DNA from: Bedellia somnulentella
Lineage: Eukaryota > Arthropoda > Insecta > Lepidoptera > Bedelliidae
DNA: 64,000 bases
Direction: 5' to 3'
Assembly (NCBI GenBank): GCA_963576735.1
Contig: OY755179.1
Coordinates: 1,488,001 to 1,552,000 of the forward strand
Positions 11,901 to 23,780 of this stretch are shown one piece after another. Position numbers and translations under genes: made by a program. The number at the start of each line of letters is the position of its first letter. Within the stretch, counting starts at the first letter, position 1. The notes beneath the pieces are model-generated. The model saw only the letters and a list, made by a program, of their open reading frames with translations. It had not been told where the DNA came from and did no database searches.

Positions 11901-14205
11901 ATTTGTATATGTCATCCATAAACTCCTGCAGTCAAAGCTAATAAAAAAATTGAGTGTTGAAATTTGGCAAGATATTTTTGGGCGTGTAGTTTCAGCTTGA
12001 CATAGTTCTCTTCCTGCATATTCTTCTTCATCATAGTTCTCTTCAAGAACAGAGGCTTAAAATTTTCATCGATTGTATTTGTGCAACCGGCGGATTCTCT
12101 TTTTTCTATAGAATCGGCCGAGATATTGTTTCCGAAGCTTTCTACCCATTTATGGGACCTATATAACCTTGATGATAAGTTGGTAAAGTTTCAAAACAAA
12201 AATATTGAAAATTCACTTGCAATGTTTTTTGATAGTTTTTGAAGAAATCAAAACTATGACGTAAAATTATTTCATTACATTGCAGGAAATTTCGAAATAT
12301 CATGAATTATTCATGGATGCCGCGAATTGCCACAAATAAGCGTCTAGTATAACTCTTTATAACTGGTTAGTTCACCTATTTTCACGAATTTGTTTGGACT
12401 TTGCCACGATCAATTTGAATATTTCGCGTCAAACTTTTACTTTACCTAAAAGTTGCTCAATTATTTAAGAAGAGAGGTACTTTCTAATATGATACAAATT
12501 AGAAGAAATAACCTAGAGCTTCAAATCAGTAAAGAAAACATGGTGATAAAAGTGATCGTGAGTATGAGTTTTTTTTTTACCATACTAGCAGGTTATAAGA
12601 GTTACCCTACGGGAAGCAATAAAACCTTCAACAAAGGCAATATTTTTTTAACGGCTTTAAAAATGGAGAAACTTTCTAAATCATTGAAACTTTTAGGCAA
12701 CTTTATTAAAAGCTTGAAATAGTTTTATGTCCACCCCATTCACATTTCAATCGTAATTGGAAATAATAGAACTAAATATATGTTCGCAGTTTTCTCTTCT
12801 TAAGAGTGTTATGTATGACGCAAAAACATGTCTTTATTAGGGAAATATAAAGTAAACGCATTTTGATCTGTTTTTGTTACGGTGATGATTGTCTTAAACG
12901 GCACTGGGAGTTGTGACTCGTTATGAAACTCGAACTCGAAACGCTGACTCCACAGATTATCTTATAGAAGTCCTAAAATCACTGATGCATAAGTTTAAAT
13001 TCTACACAGTAATCATTAATATTAAGGTAAACCAATCATTTGATATTTTTTAAATTATTAACTCAGATATACTTTTGACTACGAGAATTGAAGATAGAAA
13101 ATGATTTAGTCTATATTTACAAACTAGCTCTTCGCGTTTTGACTTTTCTCAGTTGCTCGGATAAGTTTCTCAAACTTTTGCTTCATTTCACCCTAGCTAA
13201 TGGCAATACTCAAGGATGCAGTATTTAATAATCCAAGGTCATTAAATCTGAGATCGATTGGGCAGTTACGCACGCAAATCCTTTCGCCGCCCCACTTAAC
13301 CTTGGCACATAAAAAAACACCATAAGTAACACCCAGCGGACTTACGTTGGCTGAATACAATGTAGGCCAAGAGTCGAAAATATTGTTGAAACCGGAAGTA
13401 GCGGACATTACTGCTGCGTGACGTTGGCGCTGCGGAACCAACGTTCTTCTATCTGATCCAAACAAAGGGTGACGAATCAGGGGGGTGCATTAAGTAACTT
13501 AGGAAAGAAACGTTTTCAACTTTTTTTCGTGGAGTTTTAAGTTAATGAAGATAGTTTATCATTTGTGAATGTTTAATGTTTCCCCTATATTTTGTTTGCA
13601 TTTTATCACTAACAATAAGACCCGCGCAAATTCGTCTGCATGATATAAGACAAATCATAATATATTCATCAAAACTTTATGTGTATTTCAGACGTGATTG
13701 AGTACCAAAAATTAAATCATCGAAAAAATTACCCCCTAAAGAAAAAAAAACAAACACTAATATAACAATTTCCAAACTTCTAAGTCAACAATCAAAGAAG
13801 TTATACATATGTTTATCCCTTTAGGAGTGGCATTTCTCACATTCCTTTCTAAGTGCTCACTTACATAATAGAAGACACCTCAGAGTGCAATTTCAAGTTT
13901 CTAACTCTTTATACTCAACGTGCGTCTTTCATATCTCATAACACCATTATTTTGACTAGTCTTCATAAGAAAATTTAAAAGAGTACAAAGAAATAATTTC
14001 ACACTATTAGATTCTCTTTTACCGAAGACATAATACTGCACAGATTACAGACATGAAGTTATACTTTTGACGGCATTTCTATTGCTAACTACAAGATGGC
14101 ATGTTCCGCGGCTCCCAAGACAACACGACAGCTAATACGGTAATTTCGTTTTGATATGAAAAATTGCTGCACATTATAAACAATACTGTTTTGTTTCGAA
14201 TAATG
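11901..14205. other. Anonymous stretch
   Basis: No gene I can name. A 89-codon open frame at 12453-12722 (+) and a 90-codon frame at 13193-13465 (-) show no family signature and no splice context. Base use is AT-rich throughout. Confidence 0.45.
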
Positions 14206-14300
14206 CAGTATATACTCACGCCATACATACTCACGCCAGCAGTTCTTTTAGGGGAAGCAGTGACTATCGATCGCCACTTTGTATGATCTTCCCAGCCTCA
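14206..14300 (-). mobile_element. LINE 3' end scrap
   Basis: 'tactcacgcc' occurs twice, followed by 'gtgactatcgatcgccactt': the last ~90 bp of the RTE-like LINE in reverse. Confidence 0.6.
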
Positions 14301-14335
14301 GTTATACACATATATGATTTAGAATTTTTATATTT

Positions 14336-14584
14336 TACATACATACATACATATACTCACGGCTATAAATCCCTAGAAGGGGTAGCCAGAGCTAAGGAAC
14401 TTGAAGTTCCTCAGCCACTTTTGGAAGTTGCGTCGGGAAAAGATAGTGAAATAAAGGTTGTTGGTGATAGGTCTCCAACCACATCACCCAAAAATCCCTT
14501 AAAAGCCCCAATACCGTTAGTCGCCTCTTACGTATACCCACCGGAAGAAATGGGGTAGTGTTATTCTAAGCCGACACTACACAG
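14336..14584 (-). mobile_element. SINE-A copy, full length
   Basis: Reverse-strand copy, (CATA)n tail to head 'gccgacactacacagc'. The flanks share an imperfect 'tttatatttt' target duplication. Confidence 0.8.
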
Positions 14585-14620
14585 CAATTTATATATTTAT
14601 ATTTTGTAATCTTAAATATC

Positions 14621-14915
14621 AACCGTGATAGCTCAGTTGGTAGAACACCGCTTATCGTGCAGACGATAGGAGTTCAAATCCCGGGTCGGGCCTACACCAA
14701 TTTGTCTTTAAAGTTATATGCGTGGTTAATTTATCATGTTTGTTAACGGTGAGGGAAAACATCGTGAGGAAACCCATATGGCTAAGTTGTAGTTTGTCAT
14801 GTGAAAGTGTATTCGTACGAACGGCGATAAGCTCTAGCCTACCCTGTGTATGGTAATTTGGCAATAGTCCACCACGCTGGCCAATCGCGGGTTAGGCGAG
14901 TTAAAGGTAAGTTGA
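14621..14915 (+). mobile_element. SINE-B copy (tRNA-headed)
   Basis: Head 'gtgatagctcagttggtaga' is an A box and 'gagttcaaatccc' is a B box. The body follows with 'ggtgagggaaaacatcgtga' and ends near 'caccacgctggccaatcgcg'. The head resembles a tRNA but has no closing acceptor stem, so it is a SINE rather than a gene. Confidence 0.75.
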
Positions 14916-14924
14916 ATGTTTTTG

Positions 14925-15135
14925 TTCATGAGAACCTCATGTGGGGATGATTACTAATAAATAAAGGAAAGAAAAATTTAGAAACAGGCGTGAAACGAAC
15001 CCGCGACCTCGGTTATACGCCCCCATCGCTCTGATTGAGCTTGAGTGTCCCCAATTGAGCTACCGTGTCAATGGCTACCAGTGAGAAATTCTTCTATCCT
15101 TTGTTTCTTTTACACTTTTAAGTAGTGTGAGTTAA
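14925..15135 (-). mobile_element. SINE-C copy, diverged
   Basis: Contains 'cctcatgtggggatgatta', 'aaaggaaagaaaaattt', a decayed tRNA-like head ('gaacccgcgacctcggttat') and the 'tatcctttgtttcttttaca' body, in the same order as at 6396. No inverted arm here. Confidence 0.65.
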
Positions 15136-15636
15136 AAGTATTTTTTTAAGTTAAAGTTAGTGATATTCAAGTATCACTGACAAATAAATAGCCAAGCGTA
15201 ATATTTTTGTTTCTTCTTTGCAATTACGGCCTATTTACCAGTAGCTTTACGCCACATAATTTTATTTAATAACACAGGTTAACATTTCTTAAGTTTTAAA
15301 TAAGTAAGTGTTAAGTTTCGTCACTGGCCCATTTTATATGTTATAGATTTTGTTGAAAGGCACCCGTTTCAAAGAACACAGGTTATTCTCATTTACAAGT
15401 ACAACTCTAACCTAATCTATTTCTTTTTTAGTCTTTAACTTATCTTTGACTTAAGTTCGGACAATCTGGACGTGATCTAGACATTCACGGTGCATACATT
15501 TCCATCCAGTTGAAAAATAGTTAAATATAATTCAAAATATAGTAAAATATATACTGTGACTTCCTTCTTCTTATACTTATATTACTTATAAAAAAGGTAG
15601 TGGAGGTCCAACGTTATATAATAGATTTTTATTGAA
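15136..15636. other. Anonymous AT-rich stretch
   Basis: No gene or recognisable repeat. Confidence 0.5.
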
Positions 15637-16010
15637 ACCACCTTGATAGCTCAGTGGGTAGAGCACTGCTTATCGTGTAGACGATGAGAGTTCAAATCCC
15701 AGGTCGGGCCTACACCAGTTTGTTTTTTCTACAGACATAGGTATGGTTAATCTATCATGGTTGTTAATGGTGAGGGAAAACATCGTGAAGAAACTCACAT
15801 GGCTTAGTTATACTTCGTCATGTGACAATGTATTCGTACAAAACGGCGATAGGCCTGCCCCTTACATACATACAGTGAATACACTACCCAAGCAAAACGA
15901 GGGTACTGAACACCAGATGAAAATGTCATGTGATATTCATAACTATTAGTACCTCTGCCAATTCCTTAAGGGATATACGGCGTAAAAGTTCGAGTTGAGT
16001 TAAGTTATGA
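15637..16010 (+). mobile_element. SINE-B copy, longest in window
   Basis: Head 'ttgatagctcagtgggtaga' and 'gagttcaaatccc', the body 'gagggaaaacatcgtgaaga', and the 3' end 'acctctgccaattccttaag' with 'ggatatacggcgt'. The end aligns with the LINE 3' end. Confidence 0.75.
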
Positions 16011-16059
16011 AAGACTGTGAAGAAAGGCAGGATTAATAAATGCGAAGTGTATTTTACAT

Positions 16060-16317
16060 ACATACTCGTACATACATACATATACTCACGGCTATAAATC
16101 CCAGGAAGGGGTAGCCAGAGCTAAAGAATTAGAAATTCCTCAGCCATTTTTGGAAATTTGAGTGGGGAAAAGATAGTAAAAATAAAGGTTGTTGGTGATG
16201 GGTCTCCAACCGCATCGCCCAAAAATCCCTTGATAGCCCAATACCGTTAGTCGCCTCTTACGTACACCCACCGGAAGAAATGGGGTAGGGCTATTCTAAA
16301 CCGACACTACACGGCAC
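16060..16317 (-). mobile_element. SINE-A copy, full length with 12 bp target duplication
   Basis: Perfect duplication TGTATTTTACAT at 16048-16059 and 16318-16329 bounds a 258 bp insert. Its tail is next to one duplication and the head 'gtgccgtgtagtgtcgg' (minus strand) next to the other. This defines the ends of SINE-A. Confidence 0.85.
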
Positions 16318-16478
16318 TGTATTTTACATTTTTATATTATTCTCGAGTCTAACAGACAGAACTTTGAAAACAATTATGATTATGACTACGCAATTTCACA
16401 ATACACCGCGACCTGGTTTCCATATGCTTAATTTACAAATACAAAACTTAATTTACTAATATCAAGTTGTAGATGTAT

Positions 16479-16765
16479 AATATGAAACATTCGCCGCAAC
16501 ATTCTTACAAAGGCGCGTGCTGCAGCATGAAAGTGTTACGATAAGCGATTGCAAACCAAAGGGGTCACAGCTATTTCTATGTCCAAGTCAGTTGTTTTTG
16601 TGATTAAAACTATAATAAACTTAAGAAATCGTGTAAGTAAGTATAATTCCTTAGCTCTGGCTACCCCTTCTAGGGAAATATAGCCGTGAGTATATGTATA
16701 TATGTATGTATGTAAATCGTGTAAGGTGTAAGAAAAACGTATTAGAAAAAACGAAAATAAATGGC
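16479..16765 (+). repeat. Duplicated segment, copy 1 (with SINE insert)
   Basis: Shares 'aaacattcgccgcaacatt', 'cttacaaaggcgcgtgctg' and 'gcgattgcaaaccaaagggg' with 17050-17255. Copy 1 is interrupted by a SINE-A 3' fragment at 16638-16713. Confidence 0.75.
16638..16713 (+). mobile_element. SINE-A, severely 5' truncated insertion
   Basis: Only the last 76 bp, from 'aattccttagctctggctac' to (TATG)n, flanked by a perfect 12 bp duplication AAATCGTGTAAG (16626-16637, 16714-16725). The paralogous segment at 17050 lacks the insert. Confidence 0.85.
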
Positions 16766-16783
16766 CCTCTACCGAGTGACCTT

Positions 16784-17022
16784 TGCCGTGTAGTTTCGGC
16801 TTTGAATGTCACTACCCCTTTCTACCCACGGGTGTCGTAACAGGCGACTAAGGGTATTGGGGCTTTTTATTGGATTTTTGGGCGATGCGGTTGGAGACCC
16901 ATCACCAACGATACTTTATTTCACCATCTTCTCCCCTATCAACTTCCAAATGTGGCTGAGGAGTATCAAGCTCTAAGTACCCCTTTTTGGATTCTACAGC
17001 CGTGAGTATATGTACGTATGTA
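16784..17022 (+). mobile_element. SINE-A copy, full length
   Basis: Forward copy from 'tgccgtgtagtttcggctt' to 'gccgtgagtatatgtacg'. Confidence 0.75.
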
Positions 17023-17049
17023 AGTTATAGAAAGAATATAATAGAAAAT

Positions 17050-17255
17050 AATAGGAAACATTCGCCGCAACATTTCTTACAAAGGCGCGTGCTGGGACAT
17101 GAAAGTGTTACGGTAAGCGATTGCAAACCAAAGGGGTCACAACTATTTCTATGTTAAAAGTCAGTCGTGTTTCTGATTAAAATTATGACAAACTTAAGAA
17201 TTGCGTTAGGTGCAAGACAATTCGTATAAGAAAATATAGAAATAAATAGGTTGTT
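17050..17255 (+). repeat. Duplicated segment, copy 2 (empty site)
   Basis: Second copy of the 16479 segment, without the SINE. It shows the pre-insertion sequence 'acttaagaattgcgttagg'. The nearby 17395-17470 has a Lepidoptera-type 'ctttattgcacatcaaac' repeat end. Confidence 0.7.
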
Positions 17256-17521
17256 GCTATTCTAAGCTTTTAGAAATTGAGTAGAATTGAGAAATTTTCA
17301 TATGTTTTTCTAATACTGAATAAGACATTACCTTTTCCAACTAGCCCACCCTTATTGAGATTTATAGCAGCGATTGTAAATAGTTAGAATAGAATAGAAA
17401 AGAATAACTCTTTATTGCACATCAAACAAAAATTTACATAAATAATAATATGATCAAACAGTTTACAGTGAGGTACAATTCAGTATGCAAAGTTTTTTTT
17501 GGTATTTATTAAATATTTCCA

Positions 17522-18526
17522 CTGACTGGTTCGGAATCTCTAGAGGTGTCCGACAGGGATGTGTAGCTTCTCCGTGGCTCTTCAATTTGTTCATGGATGA
17601 CTGTTTGACAGAGTTGCGTGAAAGTGATTATGGACTAAGAATGAGTGGTTTCATCATTAAATGCCTCTTGTATGCTGACGATCAAGTGCTACTTGCATCG
17701 TCGGCAGAAGAGTTGCAAGAGATGATGAATATTGCATGTGAGTCTTTTGTAAGAAAGGGAATGAGGGTGAATGTGGATAAGACCAAAACGATGGTTTTTG
17801 AGAGACAGGAAGATGTGACAAAATGCGTGATTGCGATTGATGGTAAGGATGTGGAACAGGTGAAGGAGTTTGTATATCTGGGAAGTTTGTTTACAAGGGA
17901 TGGAAAATGTGATGAAGATATTGAAGAAGAGTGAAAAAGGGTAATGCGGTAAATGGAGCAATGAATAGCCTAATGACCTGTCAATCGGTGTCTGAAAAGG
18001 CCCGAATGGCTGTGCATGATGCTGTTCTTGTTCCTACGCTTATGTATGGAAGCGAATGTTGGGTGTGGCAGAAGAAGCATGTGAGCAGAGTGAATGCAGT
18101 AGAGATGAGGTCCCTCAGAAAAATTTGTAATGTTAGATTATGTGACCGAGTGAGAAATAGTGTTATTCGTGAAAAGTGTGGTGTGAAAGATGATATTGTA
18201 AGAAAGATAGAAAAAGGAATGTTGAGATGGTTTGGGCACATAGAGAGGATGGATGATAGAAAATTGGTAAAAGGGATCTATAGAGCTAGTGTGGATGGTA
18301 ATGTTAGTAGAGGACGACCACGGAGAACACACTTGGACCAAATTGAGAGTGTGCTCAAAAAGGCTGGCGTCCGAAGTATGAAGAATAAAAGAGCATGTAT
18401 GAAAAGATTGATGGATGTAAACGAAGCTAGAGAGGTTTGTCAGGATCGTGCGAAGTGGCGATCAATAGTCTCTGCCTACCCCAATGGGAACTAATGGCGT
18501 GAGTATATGTATGTATGTATGTATGT
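17522..18526 (+). mobile_element. RTE-like LINE, recent 5' truncated copy
   Basis: 1,005 bp insert with a perfect 11 bp duplication AAATATTTCCA (17511-17521 and 18527-18537). It encodes the second half of the reverse transcriptase: GVRQGC, LLYADDQVLLA, VKEFVYLGSLFTRDGKC, then YGSECWVWQKK and LRWFGHIERMDD up to VSAYPNGN. One lost G near 17917 shifts the frame between two otherwise open halves (17515-17934 and 17931-18494). It ends 'ggcgtgagtatatgtatgta'. The preserved ORFs suggest a young insertion. Confidence 0.9.
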
Positions 18527-18537
18527 AAATATTTCCA

Positions 18538-19382
18538 TTCGATAGTAAACACGAAAATAAAAGACTAATTTGAATATTTTCCATTTAAAATGAGTAATTG
18601 TAAAGTTATGATTTTTTAAAGATTGTTCAACTTTTGTACTTGATGACGTCGTCGATCGATAAAATCACGTAGCGACATGCAAATGAAGCGAAATGTTTTA
18701 TAAAAATGTTGCTGATTGCAAAACATATCACGAATTTGTGATGTCGAATGAAATAATCACGATATTATACTAAACAAACCTATGATTTTCGATATTTTGT
18801 TAATAAACTGCAAAACCGTATGTCTTTGAAACAACATTGAAGGTCCAACACTGTTACAGTTTTTTGATAAAATAACAGTCATCTTAGCTTCAATTGATAT
18901 AATTTCAAGAAAATATTGTTTATAACCATAATATCTCGAAATGGTTTTGTAATCAGCATCACTTTAGTAAAACTTTGCATACCGAATTGGCGGTCTCATC
19001 GCTAAAAGCGATCTCTTCCAGACAACCTTTGGAAGGTGAGATACATATATTAAGCTTACTTAAAACCAACTTATTTAATTTAGTTACATAAAGTAAGAAG
19101 CTATTAGTACGTAGAAAAAGATCATATCATTGTATACAATACAGAAGTAGTAATTGGTGGAAAGACTATATAAGAAATGATACTATGAGCCAGTTAACTT
19201 TTGAGTATCCGTTTTCGACACTAGAATTCAGTAAATTAAAAAGTATATTGATAAGTATATTGAAGTATAATAATTCCAAAACCACGCCTTACTCAACCGA
19301 CCTTGCACATTATAAATCTTTATATTTTTTAATGGTATAAAAGTAATATACTGGTTAATGTAAACTTGAAATTCTTACTTAC
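18538..19382. other. Anonymous stretch with a Lepidoptera repeat end
   Basis: No gene. 18980-19040 contains 'gctaaaagcgatctcttcca', a common Lepidoptera LINE-tail-like motif that recurs at 33420-33460. Confidence 0.5.
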
Positions 19383-20608
19383 ACGAGAGGGGCATGCCAA
19401 TAGAAGTTAGATACTCTTTTCTCATTTGATTGACACTGGCAATCTATACACCATCTTATAGGCTGGTTTTTTATTGACATATTTGAATTTAGAGCACACT
19501 TCTTTTATTTATTTTTTATTTGAATGAGCATCATTTTTACGAGAATCTGGCGGGAATTCACTTGCAACAATTGAGCTCAGTCGACGTGATTTTCGCGATA
19601 TGATTAATTATGACTTTAAAAAAGGTTCAAAGCCTCAAGAATGTTTTGAACTTTTCGCTTCTACTTTTGGTGAGTCTGCTCGTTCCCGAGCAACAGTATT
19701 CAATTGGTTTGCTAAATTTAAAAAAAGGAAGGGGATGTCTCGAAGATGAAGCGAAGACAGGACGGCCGCCAACCGCGGTCACGCAAGAAAACATTCGTGC
19801 AGTCGAAAAACTTATTTGCGAAAACCGACGAATTACATATGTAGAGCTAGAGCGAGAACTAGGAATTGGATCAGCAGCAATGCAAATATTAATTCACGAC
19901 CACCTTTCTCTCCGTAAACGTTGTTAGAGATGGGTGCCGCACAAACTTGCCGATGAGCAGAAAGACCGTCGGGTGGATTGGTGCCTATTCATGATATATA
20001 AATTCAACTCGGGGATATAACGGAGGCGAGAAAAAAACGTACATGATATACAGACTGGTGACGAAACATGGCTATATAACTATGATCTCTATGATATATG
20101 ATGATATGATATGATATGAAGATGTATGGTGCTTTGAAGACGAGCCATCTCCAACGAAATGTCGCCGTGCACGAAGCACACAGAAACAAATGGTCGCCTC
20201 GTTTTTCTGCAAAACGGGTCATATGTAAATAAATAAATCAAAGAAAAACTAAAGGGGAAGAGCAAAAAATAAATAAATAATAAATAAAGAAAAGAAAAAT
20301 TTCGACACGGGGGGCGAAAAAAAAAATTTTTTTTCTTTCTTCTATTTATTCTTTATTTATTAGTAATAATCCCCACATGAGGTTTTCATGAACAAAAAGA
20401 TTTAAATTAGGAGCAAAGAAGTTGCCTATAATTTTGAGATTTCCGAGGTATCTAAAGAAGAGTGGTCATAGGTATTTTCCAATTGGTTCAGACGTATGGA
20501 AAAGTGTATACGTGCTCAGGGTGAATACTTTGAAAAGATCGATACCTGCAATAAAAAATAAATTTTATATTTTTTGGGAATCTAGTTTCTTTTGGCATCC
20601 CCTCGTAT
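19383..20608 (+). mobile_element. Mariner (DD34D) copy with internal deletion and SINE insertion
   Basis: Same family as 52733-54978. The left end reads 'cgagaggggcatgccaatag' and the right end 'tttggcatcccctcgta', an inverted pair. The transposase N-terminus (YDFKKGSKPQECFELF, RPPTAVTQENIRAVEKLI) is frameshifted. About 270 bp covering the last two catalytic Asp blocks are missing compared with the 52.7 kb copy. A SINE-C foldback is inserted at about 20255-20410. Confidence 0.8.
20255..20410. mobile_element. SINE-C snap-back insertion
   Basis: The left arm 'aaagaaaagaaaaatttcga' is followed by a G-rich centre. The inverted arm 'tttctttcttctatttattc' continues into 'aataatccccacatgaggtt'. The flanks share 'gagcaaa'. 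The longer arm extends about 50 bp beyond the shorter one, as at 47846. Confidence 0.65.
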
Positions 20609-21385
20609 AGTTTCTTTCATCCATTGTATAAGTAGATAATAAAATGACAGTCGTTTCCGGTAAGTTTGAGTATTAATACAGTTGCTTTTGGTCCGTATAA
20701 GAACTTGACAGGTGAAGCGAAATACGCTGTGAGCATGTAAATCAGAAGCATTATCGTTTGATCTACGAGAAACGGCTAAGAATGAGTACAGTGAAGGTAA
20801 AGGGTACTTCAAAGGTAAAACATATGTTTTTTTTCATTACGGTATTGTAATGATAGAAAAACAGGTACGAAGCATACTTTCTATCGCCACTTAACATTTG
20901 AAACTAAAGAGACAAATATTGTTTTATGTAGCAGAGGGTAGTTGGACAAAATGCACTGCCTATCTATTTTCAATGAACTGATCAGTAAGTATTGTCAAGG
21001 AATAAAACAGTATACAATTAAAAGTCTGTGTCAAAGTCTTGTAATTTATTCGTCTCGTCTAGACGGCGATCAAACATGAACCCACGACAGCCGAAATTTT
21101 CAATAATTCGCAAATGAACTTGTAAAACACGAAGTCGGTGTGAAAACTGCTTTGTTTGATCAGTAACCCGATAAAAATTAATATGTAGCATAATGTTATA
21201 AGTGTACGCATCATAAAGCAGTGCTTATTCGAGGTCGGGCAAAAAGACCCGCCAAGAACAGTAAAAAGTGAAGAGACATCACGAGCAGAGCGCGGCAGCA
21301 CGCGATGGAACCGTTGCCTAGCAGCCACGATGCTCACTGTAGCCACGTAGCCCTCCACCTTAGGGTTGCTGCTTGGCTCTTTCAA
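20609..21385. other. Anonymous stretch
   Basis: No gene recognised. A 115-codon reverse frame (21059-21406) has no family signature. Confidence 0.5.
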
Positions 21386-21525
21386 ACATAAATAACATAC
21401 AAACATATACTCAAGGCTTTAAATCCCTTAAAGGGATAGCCAGGGCTTAAGAATTTAAGGTTTCTCAGCCACTTTCAGAAGTTGAGTGGCAGAATGAAGG
21501 ATACTTGGTGATCGGTCCCTTGGGA
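21386..21525 (-). mobile_element. SINE-A fragment
   Basis: 3' half only: 'catatactcaaggctttaaa', 'tctcagccactttcagaagt'. Diverged. Confidence 0.6.
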
Positions 21526-21944
21526 TGTTTAAAATTGAATTCAGGATTATTTCGTGTGAAGGAATTTTGACTGGGAATGGTAGGCCTACCAATACCAATA
21601 CCTCGCGATATTTTAGCTGATACACTGCATTCTACATCTTTCAGACCCAGGACTCTAGTGATGTACAATCCAAGACACCCCAAAACATAGAATTTTTCCT
21701 GGTGAATCAGGAGAAATGGCAACCCTACTACACCCTATTGTAAGGGAGTCTTATAAAAAGTTGGTTAAATGCATGCAATCTTGGAAAGACTATTTGGTTA
21801 CTTTATTCTTTTATTTATCAATATTTACTTTTTCTGCTTTGTTTCACGTTGTTTGATTTTACAATTTCAACAAGAATGGGCCTTAAACGTCAGAGACCTG
21901 AATGCAACGAACATTTACTTACTATTGTGAATACTAATACTAAT

Positions 21945-22150
21945 GACGGCTGTTACTCCAAAAAAGGTGGCTGGAGCTTTAGACTTGAAAATACGTCAGC
22001 TACTTTTGGAAGTATAATGGGGTAAATAGTGTAAAATAAAGGATGTTTGATGACGGGTCGTCAGTAAAATTTCCTAAAAATCGCTTAAAAAGTTCTTACG
22101 ACACTCGCGAGAAGAAACAGGATAGTGATATTCTAAACAGATTCTATACA
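21945..22150 (-). mobile_element. SINE-A, old copy
   Basis: 'aaaaaggtggctggagcttt', 'tcagctacttttggaag', 'tcttacgacactcgcgag', 'gatattctaaacag': the SINE-A order with heavy decay. 22151-22585 holds nothing I recognise. Confidence 0.5.
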
Positions 22151-22589
22151 ACTCTCTTCTCTTCTTTTATACCATTATTGTTGTATAAAAGGCACGTTAT
22201 GTAGGCAAGCTAGCATGAATGCATTCCCAAACAAAGCTTTAGCACCAACAATTCAACGGCCGTTTCTGGATGTGGAGAAGGGGAATAGTAATAGGTTTTC
22301 GACTATATTGCTCAATAATGCCGTAGTCACTACAACTGTAATAGTAGCCGAGACTGACGGCATAGCAAGCCCTCTCAAGCATGAAAAGATCCAGATTTTT
22401 GGAAAATAAGATAAATCAATGACTGTGCACTGTGTTTCGAATACTTGACGTATGTTTGTAGATCTTAAAGAGAGAGATAATGGCGATTTGAAAATACGCC
22501 TACCTTGAACCTAATACACGGCAAAAAAACATGGTTTGTATGAGAGCCCGTCTTTATTATATTTTAAAATATTTCTAATGATTAGTAGA

Positions 22590-23780
22590 TTGGTGTCCGA
22601 AAAGGGTTTAATGGTAGTGCATGATGCTATTGTTGTTCTTACGCTTATGTATGGCAGCGAATCTCTGGTTTGGTATAAGAAGCATGAGAGCAGAGTGAAT
22701 GCAGTAGAATTGAGGTCGCCGAGAAATAATTAAATTTTTAGGGTTTTCGACTGAGTGACAAATAATGTGATTAATGAAAGATGCGGCGTGAAAGATGAAA
22801 CATATAAAAAGATAAGAAAGGGGTTTTGATATATAATACTGTTTTTCAGGCCGAATGTCTTGGAATCATCCAAGCTGCCCAGGCCATAAAAGCAAGAAAA
22901 AATCTCAGAAATGACCATAAAAATTATATCGGACAGCACTTCTGTCCTGCAAGCCCTCAATCGAAGCGAATACACTTCAGGTCTAGTCCTGGAATGTCAC
23001 CAAGCCTTAGAAGAAGTGGCGCAGGACAACAATATTATCCTGCAATGGATAAAAGGCCATAGTGGGTCCTTAGGCAATGATGCGGCTGATGAGCTGGCTA
23101 GAGGGGGATCGGCTATGTCTCTGTACGGACCCGAACCCATAATACCTCTTCCATTCAATCAGCTGCGCACGTGGCTGAGGGAACGCACACAAACCCTAGC
23201 AAGCGCGTGTTGGCAAGGCACGCCTGGCTGCAGACAGTCTAAAGAGGCAATGCCAACTCTTAGGAAAAATCTGACCAGATATGCCTTACGCCTTAGCAGA
23301 CCAAATCTACGAACTCTAGTGGGTGTTATCACAGGGCACTATGCCCTAAACAAACACTTCCACACTCTAGGCATCACCGACAGCCCTCTGTGCCGTGCGT
23401 GCATGGAGGCGGACGAAACGGTCACTCATGTGCTCCAGGAATGCAACGGAGTAACCGATATCCGAAATAACACCATCGGATCCAAAAAGTCGCTACCAGA
23501 GGCAATGGCTGACCTGGATAAGCTTTTGTCCTTCTGGTCTCAATTAGGTTGGGAAACTTAAACGGCCAAATGGCCCACGTACAATGGCCCACCTCGTAGC
23601 TGGGTTAAGTGCGGAAACCCGAGGCGGTTAGCGCCCAACAATAATAATAATAATAATAAGGGGTTTTGATGTGGTTTGAGCACATAAACGGGACAGATGA
23701 CTGTAGATTGGTGACAGAGACAACCACGGAGGACACATTTAGATCAAATAGAGAATGTGCTAAGTAGTCAGTTTTCCGAA
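22590..23780 (+). mobile_element. RTE-like LINE scrap split by another LINE
   Basis: The two halves are 22590-22830 (VSEKGLMVVHDAIVVLTLMYGSE, decayed) and 23658-23780. They join across a 13 bp duplication AAGGGGTTTTGAT (22818-22830, 23658-23670) that flanks the inserted element. Confidence 0.8.
22831..23657 (+). mobile_element. LINE 3' end with RNase H domain (I/R1-group type)
   Basis: 827 bp 5' truncated insert ending in (AAT)n. The reading frame 22911-23561 encodes an RNase H: the first acidic block FQAECLGIIQAAQAIK lies one frame away (frameshift near 22898), then IISDSTSVLQALN, the HSGSLGNDAADELAR end motif, and a C-terminal zinc-knuckle-like segment H-x4-FHTLGI..CRACMEADETVTHVLQEC, typical of I/Jockey-superfamily LINEs. 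Reverse transcriptase is absent. Confidence 0.85.

Noticed and set aside
14621..14695. tRNA gene (also at 15640 and 37370)
   Set aside because: No complementary acceptor stem and repeated with the same SINE body.
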